Source: Synaphobranchus kaupii (lineage: Eukaryota > Chordata > Actinopteri > Anguilliformes > Synaphobranchidae). Taken from it: a stretch of DNA of 64,000 bases. The position numbers and the translations under genes are program-made. This document shows, one piece after another, positions 25,369 to 38,340 of the stretch. Position 1 is the first letter of the stretch; each line of letters opens with the position of its first letter. Below the pieces are notes generated by a model. The model saw only the letters and a list, made by a program, of their open reading frames with translations. It was not told the DNA's origin and did not search any database. The stretch covers positions 56,289,487 to 56,353,486 of the forward strand of contig CM056379.1 of NCBI GenBank assembly GCA_029718625.1. The letters run 5' to 3'.

Positions 25369-26929
25369 ATGTGTGTGCGGGGTTGGTACTGTGTGCAAGG
25401 CAGGTGTGGGGTTGAGGGAGAGAGGGAAGAGATGGAAGACGTAATTATAACTAGCTTTCAGTTTTCTATTATGCTGTTTTTATTTTTGTACACCAGTAAC
25501 TGTCGGTAAGATGGACACAGCAACACCATCAGTGTTAAATGAGCTCTAACAGAGTATATAAATGCAAAACTATTGGGCCAGTGACACAATTTTTGTTGTT
25601 TTGTCTCTGTACACCAGCACATTTGATTTGAAATAAAACAATAAATGTGAGGTTAAGGTGCAGACTGTCAGCTTTAATGTGGCCAATATTTCTGTGATCT
25701 GTGATAATGTTACCTTTGAGCATTTCACATGAAAGCATTTGAGCTTCATTGAAAACACTACTGGTAACTAGATTTAACTGATCTTAAATCTGTTATAATC
25801 AAAAGTATTAACAAGGCCAATCTCAAATGTGATTTAAATGAATTAAAGTGAAACATACAAAAGGCACTCTTATGCTACAATGAAGTAAAAAAAAAAAAAG
25901 TAAAAAAAAAAGGAATTGGCTCAGACTGAATGATCTAGACTTAAATTAGCATGCTTGCTAATGGTGTAAAACGTCAAAAGCAGGTTCAGGGCAGTATCAG
26001 TTTAAAAGAAAACTCTGTCTTCCGTATTTCTTGCTGACAGGGTTCCAGTTTGGTGACTAGGCTGTACAACAAGTGACCTGCCAGCCATGTAGTCTATTTG
26101 CACAGCTCCTCCGGGGGTGAGCTGTGATGTTGGGGAACCTGCGGTTGTTCAGCCATCTCCAGCCCTATGGGCTTGTTGCTACAAGTCCGTCACACACAGG
26201 TTGCATGACAGAGACGCTTTCAATTTGTGAATTTATGAACATAACAAATAAACCAGCTCTGGGTGTCACCTGAAACGGATTATACTATTTCCATGGGAGA
26301 AAATCACCTGATAGCCTCCGTCCTGAGTACGCCCGCCAATTATGAATTTCTGACGGCACAGAGAGCTTCAGTGCCAAAGGTCATTTTTTAATGGAATCCC
26401 TCCATGGGTCCAGCACATCAAGCAATGGCATAATTGCTTAACAGCTGTTATCGTTCTGTATGTATTAGGCTTTACTGAATATGATGGCAAGACTTTTGAT
26501 CCTTGTCATCTGCGATGATCAAAGCTGAACATTAATGCGTTTAAGTTATACGGCGACACTTTTGTTTCTCTCCTTTTTTCCTCTAATTTTGTTTTTGATT
26601 TCATTTTTGCACTCGATATTACATTATAATTCCGGTTCACTTCTTTCACATCATTTCATAGTGTTTTGGCTTTTATAAGATATCTCCCCACAATTTGAGG
26701 TTGTCAGTCTAGTTGCTTGCTGAAGATTTGAGGGCCCTGTTGGACCATTGCAGGGTTGGTGTCCTTTGTCTCATGTGGAACTGCTAGCCATGTGACTGGG
26801 TGATGTTCTTTGGCTGCACAATGATGCTTAAGGGAGCTCAGGGACTTGTCGTTCTTGAGTTTCTCACCAGCAAAGGTCTACTGCAGGAGTTTTCAATGCA
26901 GTTGTGTATGATATAATCTATAGTTTTAT
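25364..26929. other. Gene-free intergenic sequence
   Basis: No exon or RNA gene seen. There is a poly-A-rich patch at about 25889-25910. Nothing else can be supported. Confidence 0.5.
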
Positions 26930-27265
26930 AGGTAAAAAAACTCCTCGGTAGGGGGAGAAAAAACACTGAACAGTGGCAAGAAAAAACTCCCCAGTGGGAA
27001 TAAATCTCGGAAGGAACCTGGCTAGAGAGGGGGTGCAAATAAATATACAAATAAAATTGAATTGAATATAGTTCCACTGGATTTATATTCCAACTGTGCC
27101 CGGCATTTAGAAAGGTACAAGTCACAGGATCTGTAGCAAACAAATTAATAATTTATATGGTTAATGGACATACATGTCCATTCTTAGAATATGTGCAGGC
27201 AATATATTAGAATAGAATAGAATAACTTTTATTTTCCTGTGAGGGAACTTCAGTTGTAGTTGCCA
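26930..27265. repeat. Fragments of teleost retroposon 3' sequence
   Basis: Text such as ggcaagaaaaaactcccca, ggaaggaacctggctagaga and aaataaaattgaattgaat is typical of LINE-related tails in fish. A second tail-like part, agaatagaataacttttatt, follows at about 27208. Ends and family are unclear. Confidence 0.4.
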
Positions 27266-27587
27266 GCAATAAAAAAGACATAGACAGTGATGAATTATAA
27301 TAACAATTAATAATAGATGAATGACTAGTTATTTAATTGGCAGGAGACAAATTTTTAAAAAGTTAAAACGCCCAGTGGGACAGATTTCTTGGTCTTTTAA
27401 ATGAAAGTTTTTGTTCGAAAGCACTTTCCACATCTATAAATAATGCACTTTGGATTCAAACTGGATAGAATAGATACCCTTTAAGAATATAAGCAGGAAA
27501 TCATTTTTCAACTGAAGCATGACCAGAATAAGCAGCTTTACCTGAAAAATTTATGTGGAAACGATGGTAAGCCAACCCTTGCAAAAC

Positions 27588-27784
27588 GGGGGTGGCTTTC
27601 CCAAAGCATGTCCGTAGCGAAAGGTATGTCGTGAAACGTGTTGTGAAGATATACTTGCCGTTCACGACGCTTTCCCGAAAGTGCTCGTAACCCATTATAT
27701 ATATACTCTAAGCTCGTAACTAAAAGAGATCGTGAAATGTGTCGTGAATTCTGAAGACACGTCGGAATCGGGAAAGCCACCCCT
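27588..27784. mobile_element. Small MITE (about 197 bp)
   Basis: The terminal text ggggtggctttccc (27589 on) is mirrored by gggaaagccacccct at the other end. The interior has further imperfect complementarity (cgtcgtgaa / ttcacgac-type segments), so the whole could fold as a hairpin. No coding content. No target duplication was verified. Confidence 0.55.
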
Positions 27785-28955
27785 GGATAGTTTGCTCCAA
27801 ACTTGCAGCTAATATGTAGCGCATTTGCTGCAAACTAAATTGTTTTCCACAAAATGTTGGTCAGGTTTGTCAGAGTTTGCCAGTACTGGCGAACTAAAAA
27901 CTTTGCCAGAAGTGAATGGCAGTTCCCACAAAGCTAATTTGCATGTGTAAATATGAGCTTGCCGCAAACCTGTACCAACAATGCCAAAGGTTTGCCGGAA
28001 ATTTGCTGGACGGCCTATATTTTTGTAAGGGAATTTAGCACATATCTTTAATAAAAACCTGCATTGGTTAATAAAAAGGAATGGTTATCAATAGGTTTAT
28101 CTCATATTAACGTTGTATGCTTTGGCTGCATACAGATTCTGTTTTTTTCAGGAATGTATGAAGTGATTCAGTTAAATTACTATGATCAACGGTTAAGAGG
28201 TTAATGTTGCCATGTTAATATTAAGATTATATTATACTTTAATTAAAAAAAATTATTTAAATTCATGGGACAACTGAAATAATTCAATGCTATTTGCCTG
28301 TCACAATTCTACTTGCAACGCCAACAGCAGAGCTTATATAGTGTTTAGTATCAAGACATTGATTGGTAGCATAATGCAAAGAAATTCAAAAACAGCCAGT
28401 AAAATGTACACTGGCGTCATGGGTGATGCAGCAGTTTATTTTAAATCTTTCCAATGAAATAATCCAGCCAGGCCTAAACTCTGGTTCAGGAGGTGCCTAG
28501 TTATAAGGGCACATTGGGTGTTGTGTATTATAGACTTTTAATGTCATTGCTTATGATCCTAATTTAATTAGGGAATTTACAGCCATTTGTCACAGCTAGT
28601 TTAACTGTAGCCGTCTAGTCATCAGAATTTTCACATTTAGCCATCTTGCGTTTTAGTGCCCATGCAAATACTCCCGAATGCATTTCATGAAAAAAGGACA
28701 TCTTCATCAAAACTGCATTGTGTTGCATGCTGAAAATGCTTTTCTCAATAATGGTTGGTCAGATAAAGTGAATGCGGTGTGTTCATCACAATCAGTATAT
28801 CTTTGGAGAGTTTGTATGAAGTGATTTAGTTAAATGACTATGATCAACTGTTAGGCTCATGTTAAGAGGTTAATGTTACCATGTTAATATTAAGATTATA
28901 ATTGGGCGCACTTTGAGTAGTGATCAAAACATTTCATGGACACATGTGCAAAGGT
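27785..28955. other. Gene-free intergenic sequence
   Basis: No supported feature. A near-duplicate phrase around 'tgaagtgatt(c/t)agttaaat(t/g)actatgatcaac' and 'gttaatgtt(g/a)ccatgttaatattaagatta' occurs at 28156-28235 and 28816-28895, so there is one diverged 75-bp direct repeat 660 bp apart. Confidence 0.5.
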
Positions 28956-28959
28956 CATA

Positions 28960-29055
28960 GCGAGTGAAGCCTTCCTTCTGTTTCTCTGTACAGCATCTTT
29001 GTGACAGTTCTCTGTACAAAAGCGCTATGCAGATAAAATTTTATTGAATTGAAAG
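28960..29055 (+). repeat. Retroposon 3' tail
   Basis: Contains catctttgtgacagttctct, aaaagcgctatgcagataaa and a final ttttattgaattg. This is the common 3' end of a teleost LINE/SINE group with an ATTG-type tail. The upstream body is truncated. Confidence 0.5.
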
Positions 29056-29502
29056 CATATATTGTGTGTTGTCCTATTCCACAGGCAGTAAGTTTTTTGT
29101 TGTTGTTTAGTTGTTATATTTAGTGTGCATTTTCCTTAATCCTCCAGTGTCCCCTTAAGAGCTGTTGGTGAATTATTGTGTGCATATAATCTGCTTCACT
29201 GACACAAGATCAGATTCTTCCACAGCTGAAGTGCTGTTTATGCATGAGTGGTTATTCATCACCTGAGTTTCTGAAATATGCATCGTCCTTTCAAGAACGT
29301 CAATATAGAAAGAACATTTCCTTCTCTCGGTTTTTAAATGGCTTCTAGTTTTATATACTTCAGCTCATCGTAATAAGTTCTATGCATGAGCATTGAAACA
29401 AAGACTCAACAGAAATGCAAGGGAGTGCTGGTCGGAGAGGAATTTTTACACACGCATATATGTGCATACAAATCCACCTGGCAGTCGCCAAGGTTCCACC
29501 CC

Positions 29503-29714
29503 CTTAGCAACAACCATGACAACACTCCACACTCTTAGCAACAGACAGGACAGTGTCCCACCCCCTAGCAACAATGTTCCACCCCCTTTCTGGAAGGAAA
29601 AATAGACATGGTCGAAGAGAGCCTGAACAAAGCAGACAAGAAAACCATCTCAACTTAGCAGGAGGGAGTGAGGAGCCTAGCAACACAATATGAGGGACCA
29701 CATCCCTTAGCAAC
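29503..29714 (+). repeat. Cluster of five CYTAGCAAC motifs
   Basis: cttagcaac or cctagcaac occurs at 29503, 29534, 29564, 29676 and 29706, partly within an irregular 30-bp repeat that also includes 'ttccaccccc'. The motif equals an RFX (X-box) half-site. It may be a decayed minisatellite or a regulatory cluster. Confidence 0.55.
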
Positions 29715-29759
29715 AGAGACGGAAGAGAGAAATCTACACTTCAGCCTTTACTCTGGCTG

Positions 29760-32160
29760 AGAGGACCCATGCTGTGGTTGTCGTCACCTCAGGGGCAACC
29801 ACCGATTATGAGCTGCCAGCTTGATCATAATGGCCGTGAAGTTCATGGATACATTAAATCTGTCTTATGTATCATTACATCTGATCTGGTCCCCTCATAC
29901 TCCTTAAAATGCCATCCATAGGTTCCCTGTCACAGCACACATTTATTTAAAATCCCCTGGCTGGCACACTCATCTATCCCACCGCTGTCATTTATCATTG
30001 TGTCATTTCTCATTCATCTAATTTCAAACTACAAGAATGATTGTGTCATTCTTGAAGAGAAAAAAATATGACGCCTGCCTGCTCTGACCAGTTTACTGTC
30101 TCTTTGCTCTTTTGGCTACTGTAAAACATGTCTACAGAAACAACCAAGGTAAAGGTGTCTAAGGAAATAATGATAATAACCATTTTCTTGTCATATTCTT
30201 TTGACTGATCAGACTTAGCAAATATCCGTGTATTTTATTTTCAAATGTTGGTTCCTAGACTGTTGCAGGTTCATCGTTGGTCCAGATTTTCTGCTTTTTT
30301 TTGTCCAAAAAACCATCCCATTTGAAAAACTGCCATCGCCCTTTCCATCCCCTTTGCTTTAATGGATTTCTGTGACATCACAGACCCCGCCATCTCCCTT
30401 GAAATATTTTTACAAATCGACCACTGTTTTTCAGAGAGCATTTTCTGTTAGGTTTTTTCCAGCACACATATAAGCCTGGTTTCCAAGAGACGTGCCGTAA
30501 ACCAAGAAGGCGCCATGATTTCTGCCAGAATTTAGCCCTGATAATATATTGCGCAGAGGCTACATGGTCTTCAGGGCATAGTTCCAGCCCTATCTGTGCC
30601 CCTTGATACACGTGGTCCATCCCCCCCATCAGACCAAAAATTGACAGTTTGTGGAGGCGACCAGGAGAGCACGACTGCCTCGTCTGGGGGCCGGTGACTC
30701 AACCCAGATGAAGTCATTAATTAATCTGATAGCAATAGCACAGTCACATAGAATAGAGGGGCAGAGCGGGGAGACGAATCTCGCTTGAATATGAAAATCT
30801 GTTTATTTATTATGCATTAAGTCACATTAAGAAGATAATGCGGCGGCCTTAATGAGCTGTTGCACGGGTCAGGGCATGTTTTCTCCTCCCCATTACCGAC
30901 TCTCGGCCTAATTCAATCTAACTCCTGTTTAGATCCGATTTAAAAATATAAATTTCAGCTTTAGGTCCTGTCCCACACTCCTCCCAAAAGGCTCTCTCTG
31001 GAACGTTTAATGCACACTAACGGAAACTTTGACACGTTTTTCTTCTCTGCCAATGACTGCTCTCCACTTGTGTCCTTTCCAGTGAAAATCACAGTAACCT
31101 GCAGTTACACAGGAGGCTACAGAACAAAAGAAAGGTGAAGACAGATGAGAGAAGAGACTTAAACATGTGAATGGAGAGCTCTCCGCCCACAGGAGAGCAA
31201 ATGGGATTTTTTTTTAACAATCGTCTCATCTTGGTTACCATTCATGCTTCTGCAGGATATTTACTCAGTGAGTTAAAGCAAATTAACTCATGGCTGGCAA
31301 ACGACCATGAGGTAAATGACTGATTGTGGGATTTCCCTGAGCAATATTTCACGTGGGACCAAATTCCCTGGGAGGGCCTGAGTCTCCAAGCTCCAGGCAC
31401 CTGACAGGCATTCTTCCGAACAGCATATTTAGAAATGAAAGAATGTTGTGGAGGCAAATGTAATTTGTCACTATCAAAACGAGGATTTGAGTAAAAACAT
31501 GACATCCTCTGAAATAAGATTAATTCTGCTTAGGACTAGAGTTGAAGGTCATCCCCGTCTAACCATTTTGGCTACCAGTTATGACTTTGTGTATTTGCGT
31601 CACCCCTTAGTCCTTCCTCTCTACGTTACTCAGAGGGCTTTTGAGTTGGGCCGTGGAGGGGCTTGCCATTGTTGGCACTGTTCTTGGTGGTTGGGGGCAT
31701 ATTAAATCGTAAACCAAAGAAAGCAGTGAACAAAGAGGTACCCAGAGAGCATTAACACTCCAGGAGCAATCGAAAGAAATACCACCGGCCATCCAGAGCA
31801 TTACAGCTTATCTGTGTATTTTCCTATTTTCGGCATGACAATTCCAGCACATTGGTGGCTGTAACTTAGCAACCGGGCAGTCAGAAAATAGAAGCAGGAG
31901 AGGGGACATAATTCAATAAGAGACAAAATAAGCAAAAAGATCAGAGAGACGTATTGTCTGTTCAGCTCCCACCACCAAGTCAATATCTGTGGAGAGGCAG
32001 CTGCAGTGGAAATGGCCATTGATCTAATCTTTCCCCTCTCTCCGGCACTGTCTTTCACTCGCTCTCTTCTTTCTGTCACAGAGGCATAGTCTATCTACTC
32101 TCTGCTATATTATATTAAGAATGATACATATAATCTGGAAAGGATACAGTACACATTAAT
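29760..32160. other. Gene-free intergenic sequence, mixed composition
   Basis: No exon could be supported. The part at 30640-31000 has AT-rich homeobox-like motifs (attaattaatctga, tgcattaagtcacattaag) embedded in GC-balanced DNA. That composition resembles conserved non-coding sequence, but I cannot test conservation here. Confidence 0.35.
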
Positions 32161-32175
32161 AGAATTGGAGGGTTC

Positions 32176-32286
<111 letters not shown>

Positions 32287-32289
32287 CCC

Positions 32290-34298
32290 ATTGAGAGAGT
32301 GCCATAATTGCCCACATGGACACCAAACTCCTCCATCCTTTTGATTAAGTATACTGGGCTGAGCTGGTTCAGTGGCTCAAAATTCTGGGTTTTCGCTTTC
32401 TTACACTCACCTGTCAAATAGAAGCTGCAGAACATGAAAATGATGACACCATTAAAAACTAAGGCATTTTATTTTTGATCCATGTCGTATATAATCATGC
32501 ACTATTTTATATTTACGTGAAACCTGAGGAACAATAAAACCCAATCCGGTCACTCCCATGGCCCAGATCTGTGTATTACAGAGCTAAAGTATGAAGTCAT
32601 TGCTGTTTCTCAGACAGTGGGACTAATGCTCTCGGATGACAGCTGTTATACTTTAATTGGTACTTTCTGTGGCTCGCTGATGGAAAATGTAGAGGGCTCT
32701 TTATCTTATCATTGAAATGTTCTCCGCAAGTGTTTCCTCCTCTGCACACAATATTGTCTGATAAATGATTAAAAAAAGAGAATACACCAGGGGCTTCACT
32801 TTTAGGCGTTTCATGTGAACTGTAGAATCAAAAAAGTAAAAACGTATAGCCACTAGATGGCCCTCTATACTTACTCACAGATTAAACAAGCGAGCGTCTC
32901 AATATCCCCCCCTCCTTACTTAAAACACCCTTGTCTTTTGCACCCTTTCGCGATAGCGATTTCTGACAATTCCTTGAAAACAAAGTACAAAGTAGATCAG
33001 TGTTTGCTTCCTGCTCCTTGGTGAGAGATCACTGTTGTTGTGGAAAGCAGGGAGTAGGCTAAAGATCTTGTTTTTAATACAAGCAGTGAGTGTAGTCTAT
33101 TTATAAGGTAATTGTACAGTAGGCTAAGGTAAATCTGGACAGTGAGGGACGAGTCCGTAATCTTTCCTCGCTGGCTCAGTAGCCATATGTCAAAATTAAT
33201 AGGCCATCTATTTCACAGGAGAACATGGTTATGAAAATCCCATGCTATTTGGAGTAACAGCTGTTTAAGTGTTACAGTACCGTAACACACTGAAATGTAT
33301 GGTAGTATTCGTACGTGTCTAAACGGATAGTTTAGCCTTGTGTTACATTGTAGCCTATTGTTTTAATATATGTCACAAAATATGCCCATTTTAAGTACAA
33401 TTACAATAATATTTTATTACTTGGTATTTTGTTAAACATAGGCTAATGCGTTATTAATGAGCATACAATATAAAATATGACGTACTGAAGTAGAACCTGT
33501 AGGCCTACGCCTCTTTGGTATTGAATTGTGTGTATAGCAATACAGCAATATATTGTGCTTCACATCAAAATAATATAGCCTACTACTCCTCACGGGTCTA
33601 ATGGGAACATCACACCTGAAATATGTAAGCGCTAAAACAGCCTACATAGTATGGGATTGAAATTCAATCTGCTCGGAATTCTACTTTGTTTACACTAATT
33701 AATTATTAGTTAAGTTATTATAAAATTAGCAATCAGTTTAGTATAGGCCTACTTATTAGACTAGACTTAACTATATTAAGATAAATTAAATATGGTTCAC
33801 AAAATATTTATTGAAATGATAAATGCCCTTAACTTTAAAGGTTAACAGACCCTTACGCCAGAAGGTAATTAAAACTGAATAAAATTTTCTAATTTGCTGC
33901 CTCAGTGGATCAATAGTGGCTCGTCTTTCGTGAGGATTGTGATGGATGATTAACTTCTCATAGGATGTGTGAATTTTTCAGTGAGTAACCGGAAACAATG
34001 TCAGGTAGTTTTTGCCTAGTGATGTTTCCATCTGAGCCCAGTTTATAAGTGCTCATAAAAGCTGACTTGGCCAGTGTGTAGCACAACCCCCTGGACGACT
34101 CCCAACGTCTCTCTCCCGTCCCGTAGCACTTACTTTCCGAAGAGGAAAGAACTTTCTTGTGTAGTGTGTACTGTATACTTGGTGAGTCAGTTGTCTTAAA
34201 TCGCTGAAGAAAAGGAGCGGGCATACAAAGTGAGGTGTACGAAGTCTGCTGCTTGCCTCCGTACAGCAGAAACTATACCTAGGCAATTTGCCGTCAAA
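32290..34298. other. AT-rich intergenic sequence and probable 5' region of the next exon
   Basis: No exon before 34299. The last ~250 bp (34080-34298) are GC-richer and purine-tract-bearing, and would form the 5' UTR/promoter of the exon that follows. A TATA box could not be fixed. Confidence 0.4.
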
Positions 34299-34377
34299 AT
34301 GGGGACCTGCATACCGCAACGAAATAAACAAAACTGGATATGTTTTCTGGTTTTATTCATTGCAACGGATGTTTGGG
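34299..34377 (+). CDS. First coding exon, signal peptide, of an unidentified secreted or membrane protein
   Basis: The ATG lies in a good context (tcaaaATGG). The 79 coding bases give 26 codons plus one base: a polar start (MGTCIPQRNKQNW), a hydrophobic core ICFLVLFIA, then TDVWG, i.e. a classical signal peptide. The exon ends at the strong donor G|gtaagt in phase 1, as is usual for signal-peptide exons of extracellular proteins. Human ITGB3 also has a 79-base phase-1 first coding exon, if I recall it correctly, and lies near RPRML. An integrin beta-3 orthologue is therefore a candidate, but no second exon was found to prove it. A 500-N gap follows 1.5 kb downstream. Confidence 0.5.
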
Positions 34378-35890
34378 GTAAGTTTGAATGAGGATAGTAA
34401 CGCAGCTTCCTAACTTTTTCAGCAAGTCAATGTTAATCGATTAGCTATTTGTTAAACGCCGTATTGTTAAATCACTATTAGGCTTTGAGTTGTTTCATAA
34501 TTTGGGTCCAAGAAACATGGCGTATTTACTGGTTTATTGGGACATCCATAATATTTCTTGCTTGTGTAGAGGTTGCTTGAATGAGTTTAGATTGAGTTGA
34601 GTTTTGTTTAGTTTTACTGGCCATTCCCGATGACATATTGTACTGGAACATGAGGGATACATAACCTACACGAACCCTTGAAAAAAACTGCGGTTAATTG
34701 GCACTAAGAAACGTACAATTCCTTATAAGGAAGCTTAGAATTCGGGATTTAGGCTAATTCCCAAATCGAAACACGAGGGTGCTGGATTTATGCACTGGTG
34801 CACTACTTATGCCCAACTGAAAAACGGCTACAATGTGAACAATATTAATATGTTTACTGCCATTTAATTAATTAAAAATTATTAAAGGTCCTGGGATATG
34901 AAGATGGAATGTTTATTGTTCGTGGCATGTGCACATGCTTTTATTGTTCCTAGCATGTAAATATATATTTGATGTAAAGTGGCCTTAAGAAGTAAATGAT
35001 AAAAGTGTCTAACTAAAAATGATTAACAGCTTGTAAGAATTGTTAAAAACAGGGTTTGCAGGTTTGCTTAGAATGAATATAATCACAATGGGGCTCCAGG
35101 ACTGATTTGCAAACCCTTGAATTATGGGAATTAATTTACATTACAGACGTTGCACTCATAAACACTCAGGAATGACTTATGTGTTTTTAAATTCAACTTG
35201 TCATACATAGGAGTCATACTTCATTGAGAGTGTCTATGAGAAGATGCTGGTGGTATGGTGAAGCCTCAGTATCCTAATCATATTTTGTATATCTGACACA
35301 GATGTGCATGATGCTTTTCTGGTTGAATATATTCATACGGCCAAGTGAAATCATTTAAATGGCTGGAGAATATGATAGTGCCTGTAGGTTGTGCTTACAG
35401 CAGTAAGTGCTTATTGCTCAGTCTGACAAAATAGTTTTCAAGCATAAATTCTGTTTGTTAATCTAGCAGAGACGATGCTGAAATAATAAGAGCAAATGAG
35501 AAACCATATCAGTCTTGCTGGTCTGTACGAACTTGCTTTAATAAATAAATAAATAATGTGTCTAATGACATGCCATTGTTCAAGTATTTAGAGTTTTTTT
35601 TCTGTCATAACCAACCAGGCATTACTTCAGCCTATATCCAAAGTCCATACTCCTTTCTGAAGTCCTCAGTTTGAGGGGGAGGGACGGTGTCATGTGAATG
35701 CCACTTGAGAAGGCACTGTGCAGCATGTTAATTGCTACAGTGTGCGCCCAGTGTGCAAGATCTGCCAGGGCGTGCTCTCCTCTTATCTCGCACACGGAGT
35801 CATCTCTATGAGTATTTCACCTCTCACCAGAAGGTTGCTACGTCATCAAGATCAGGTGTGGAGGGGGTTTTAAACAGGGTGAGGAGGACT
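34378..35890 (+). other. Presumed first intron up to the assembly gap
   Basis: No acceptor-exon-donor set with cysteine-rich or other recognisable coding text was found. The open frame beginning at 35732 runs only because it enters the N block. Confidence 0.4.
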
Positions 35891-36390
35891 NNNNNNNNNN
35901 NNNNNNNNNNNNNNNNNNNNNNNNNNNNNNNNNNNNNNNNNNNNNNNNNNNNNNNNNNNNNNNNNNNNNNNNNNNNNNNNNNNNNNNNNNNNNNNNNNNN
36001 NNNNNNNNNNNNNNNNNNNNNNNNNNNNNNNNNNNNNNNNNNNNNNNNNNNNNNNNNNNNNNNNNNNNNNNNNNNNNNNNNNNNNNNNNNNNNNNNNNNN
36101 NNNNNNNNNNNNNNNNNNNNNNNNNNNNNNNNNNNNNNNNNNNNNNNNNNNNNNNNNNNNNNNNNNNNNNNNNNNNNNNNNNNNNNNNNNNNNNNNNNNN
36201 NNNNNNNNNNNNNNNNNNNNNNNNNNNNNNNNNNNNNNNNNNNNNNNNNNNNNNNNNNNNNNNNNNNNNNNNNNNNNNNNNNNNNNNNNNNNNNNNNNNN
36301 NNNNNNNNNNNNNNNNNNNNNNNNNNNNNNNNNNNNNNNNNNNNNNNNNNNNNNNNNNNNNNNNNNNNNNNNNNNNNNNNNNNNNNNNNN
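35891..36390. other. Assembly gap of exactly 500 N
   Basis: Exactly 500 unknown bases. A round number indicates a gap of unknown true size, as placed by scaffolding software. Order and orientation across it are inferred by the assembler and not sequenced. Confidence 0.99.
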
Positions 36391-38340
36391 AAGTTAGTGT
36401 ATTTAAATTTCAGTCTTAATGTATATATTTGATTGCAATGTTTTTTTCTGCGTGCAAATGAACAATATTTTAAATCCGTACTGGAGTTTCCGACCTGTGG
36501 GCTTTATAAGGACTGGCAAAGGGGGGTTTTAAACCACAAACTTTGCAAGTTTGTGGTTTAAAGCAGGGAAATATACTTCAAGCACATGGGAACGTTTTTA
36601 AATTGAGGGTGCTGGAGCAGTTGTGTGGCCAGGAGTGGGTGGTACAAAATTCTGAACCAAACAGAGGACAGGGTCCGGTGGAATTGCTGATGGGGGGGGG
36701 GGGGGGGCTTAGTTCTTTGTGATCTACCTCCACATATTTCCACAGGGAATAGGCTACACACTATGCAGGAACTCATCCCAAAACAATATGCTATTCACTG
36801 AAATCATTTCACAGGCAAGCATAAAAATAAACACTTTGGCAACGTCAAGGCAAGCACATCAAAAGGTGTGAAAATGGAGCAGCTATTCTACACGACTTGG
36901 TTGTTTCCTCAATGAATGGACAAAAATACATTGAAGATAATAGCGCAGCAGATGTTGCCATTGAGACAACAAACGATGAATTACAACCCTCTCCAGGTAG
37001 GGCTGCTGCCTTCAAGTTACTCCAAGGCGGCTTGGTATACAGTGACGGTTATGTTTCCAGAGGCTTTACACATGAACTCAATTTTATAGCATTTATTCAC
37101 AATTAAAAACATAAATACCGGTTTTCTATCGTGCTGCTAATTCTTACCTTGAGCGCGGCCTCAGGTTGCACACGCCATACGAAGTCGTTCCAACTGAAAA
37201 TAAGGTCATTTTTTTTCTTCCAACTAATCAGGTAATATACAGAAACAACTTTTGGATATAAAGTGACTGTAAAAGCTGCTTTGGAGGTTACCTGAAGTCC
37301 ACAGTTTCTTGTCTTAAAACCAGAAACATGCAAGTGCCCTACATCAGCAATTACAAAGCTTAGAGATCGTCAGACATTGCTGTAAATATTTAAAATACCC
37401 TTTGTTGCACACTAAAAAATGCGCCAAAAACATCCACCCAAAACAGAAATAATATCAATACACACTAGAAGGTGAACTATCCCTTTAAAGTGGATGAGTG
37501 AGGTTTTTACTGCCTTTCCCAATTAGTGAAAGACATTTATTCATTGTGGTTGGTAAATTGAGAATTAATATTCTATTCTCAGGTTTAATCATTTGTAATG
37601 TTCATGTATACCTATTAATTTATAGCAGTGACATGTCTTCAATCAGGAAATGGAGAGTCGGAAGCCAGGTCAACAATGTAAACCAATTTACCATATTTCT
37701 ATAACTGATTTATAAGGGGAGAAGGGCTGAGGGATCTGATGTAATTGATAGTTGTCATCAGATCTATAGGTGTACAATTATTTGCAAATGGTAATTCTAA
37801 AAAACATTATTTTTGTAGTGCACTTAGCCTATAATTCTAAATGTGACTTTTGTATTGCAGTTCATAGAGAATACATAATTTACTTCCTTCCAGCAGAAGA
37901 GGCCTATACTCAAAACTACGCTGTTCTACAATTTTTCTATGGATAATGAGAGTGTCTAATCGTGAAAGGATAACAGATTGCACGGTTTGGAGAGCTTTTT
38001 TGAAGTGTGAAAACCAGAGGGTAATTCATCAAGGAGAGGCAAGGGATTAAGTATGATAGTTTCAACTGATGTTGTTTTAAAGCACTGGGAGTTCTGGAAG
38101 AGGGAGGGGTTTGGCATATAAAACTTGACTTTCAGAAAGTCAAAACTTTTGCATTACATTGATATAAAGACGCAGTGCAGTATGAGTGATGTCTTTAATT
38201 TTCCCAGGATGTGGATGTAAATGTTTTAGTATTAATAAAAATGTCAGGGTTTGCCAACAGGCAGCTATGTTTTAGGGCCTTGAATGATTTGGCAGACCTG
38301 TGTCCCACTAATGTAATGACCCACGCCGTACTGTAACTCC
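36391..38340. other. Unassigned sequence right of the gap
   Basis: No exon continuing the 34299 gene could be found. The phrase ggtgaactatccctttaa at 37472-37489 is the common end of teleost TTAA-associated DNA transposons, so 36.8-37.5 kb may be part of one. A perfect hairpin lies at 36528-36562 and a 16-G run at 36692-36707. Confidence 0.4.
36528..36562. repeat. Perfect 16-bp hairpin with 3-base loop
   Basis: tttaaaccacaaactt, then tgc, then its exact reverse complement. It lies 138 bp right of the N block. It has no T-tract or tRNA-like context that would suggest a known RNA. Confidence 0.9.

Noticed and set aside
35732..36397. 221-codon open frame on the plus strand
   Set aside because: Three quarters of it is the N block; the readable 53 codons have no family similarity and no splice context.
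36897..37106. Possible exon with acidic text (YIEDNSAADVAIETTNDE)
   Set aside because: No convincing acceptor/donor pair and no family recognised; it lies in probable transposon sequence.
37472..37489. End of a TTAA-type DNA transposon
   Set aside because: The terminal phrase matches a common teleost end, but no second end or transposase was found, so no element boundaries can be given.
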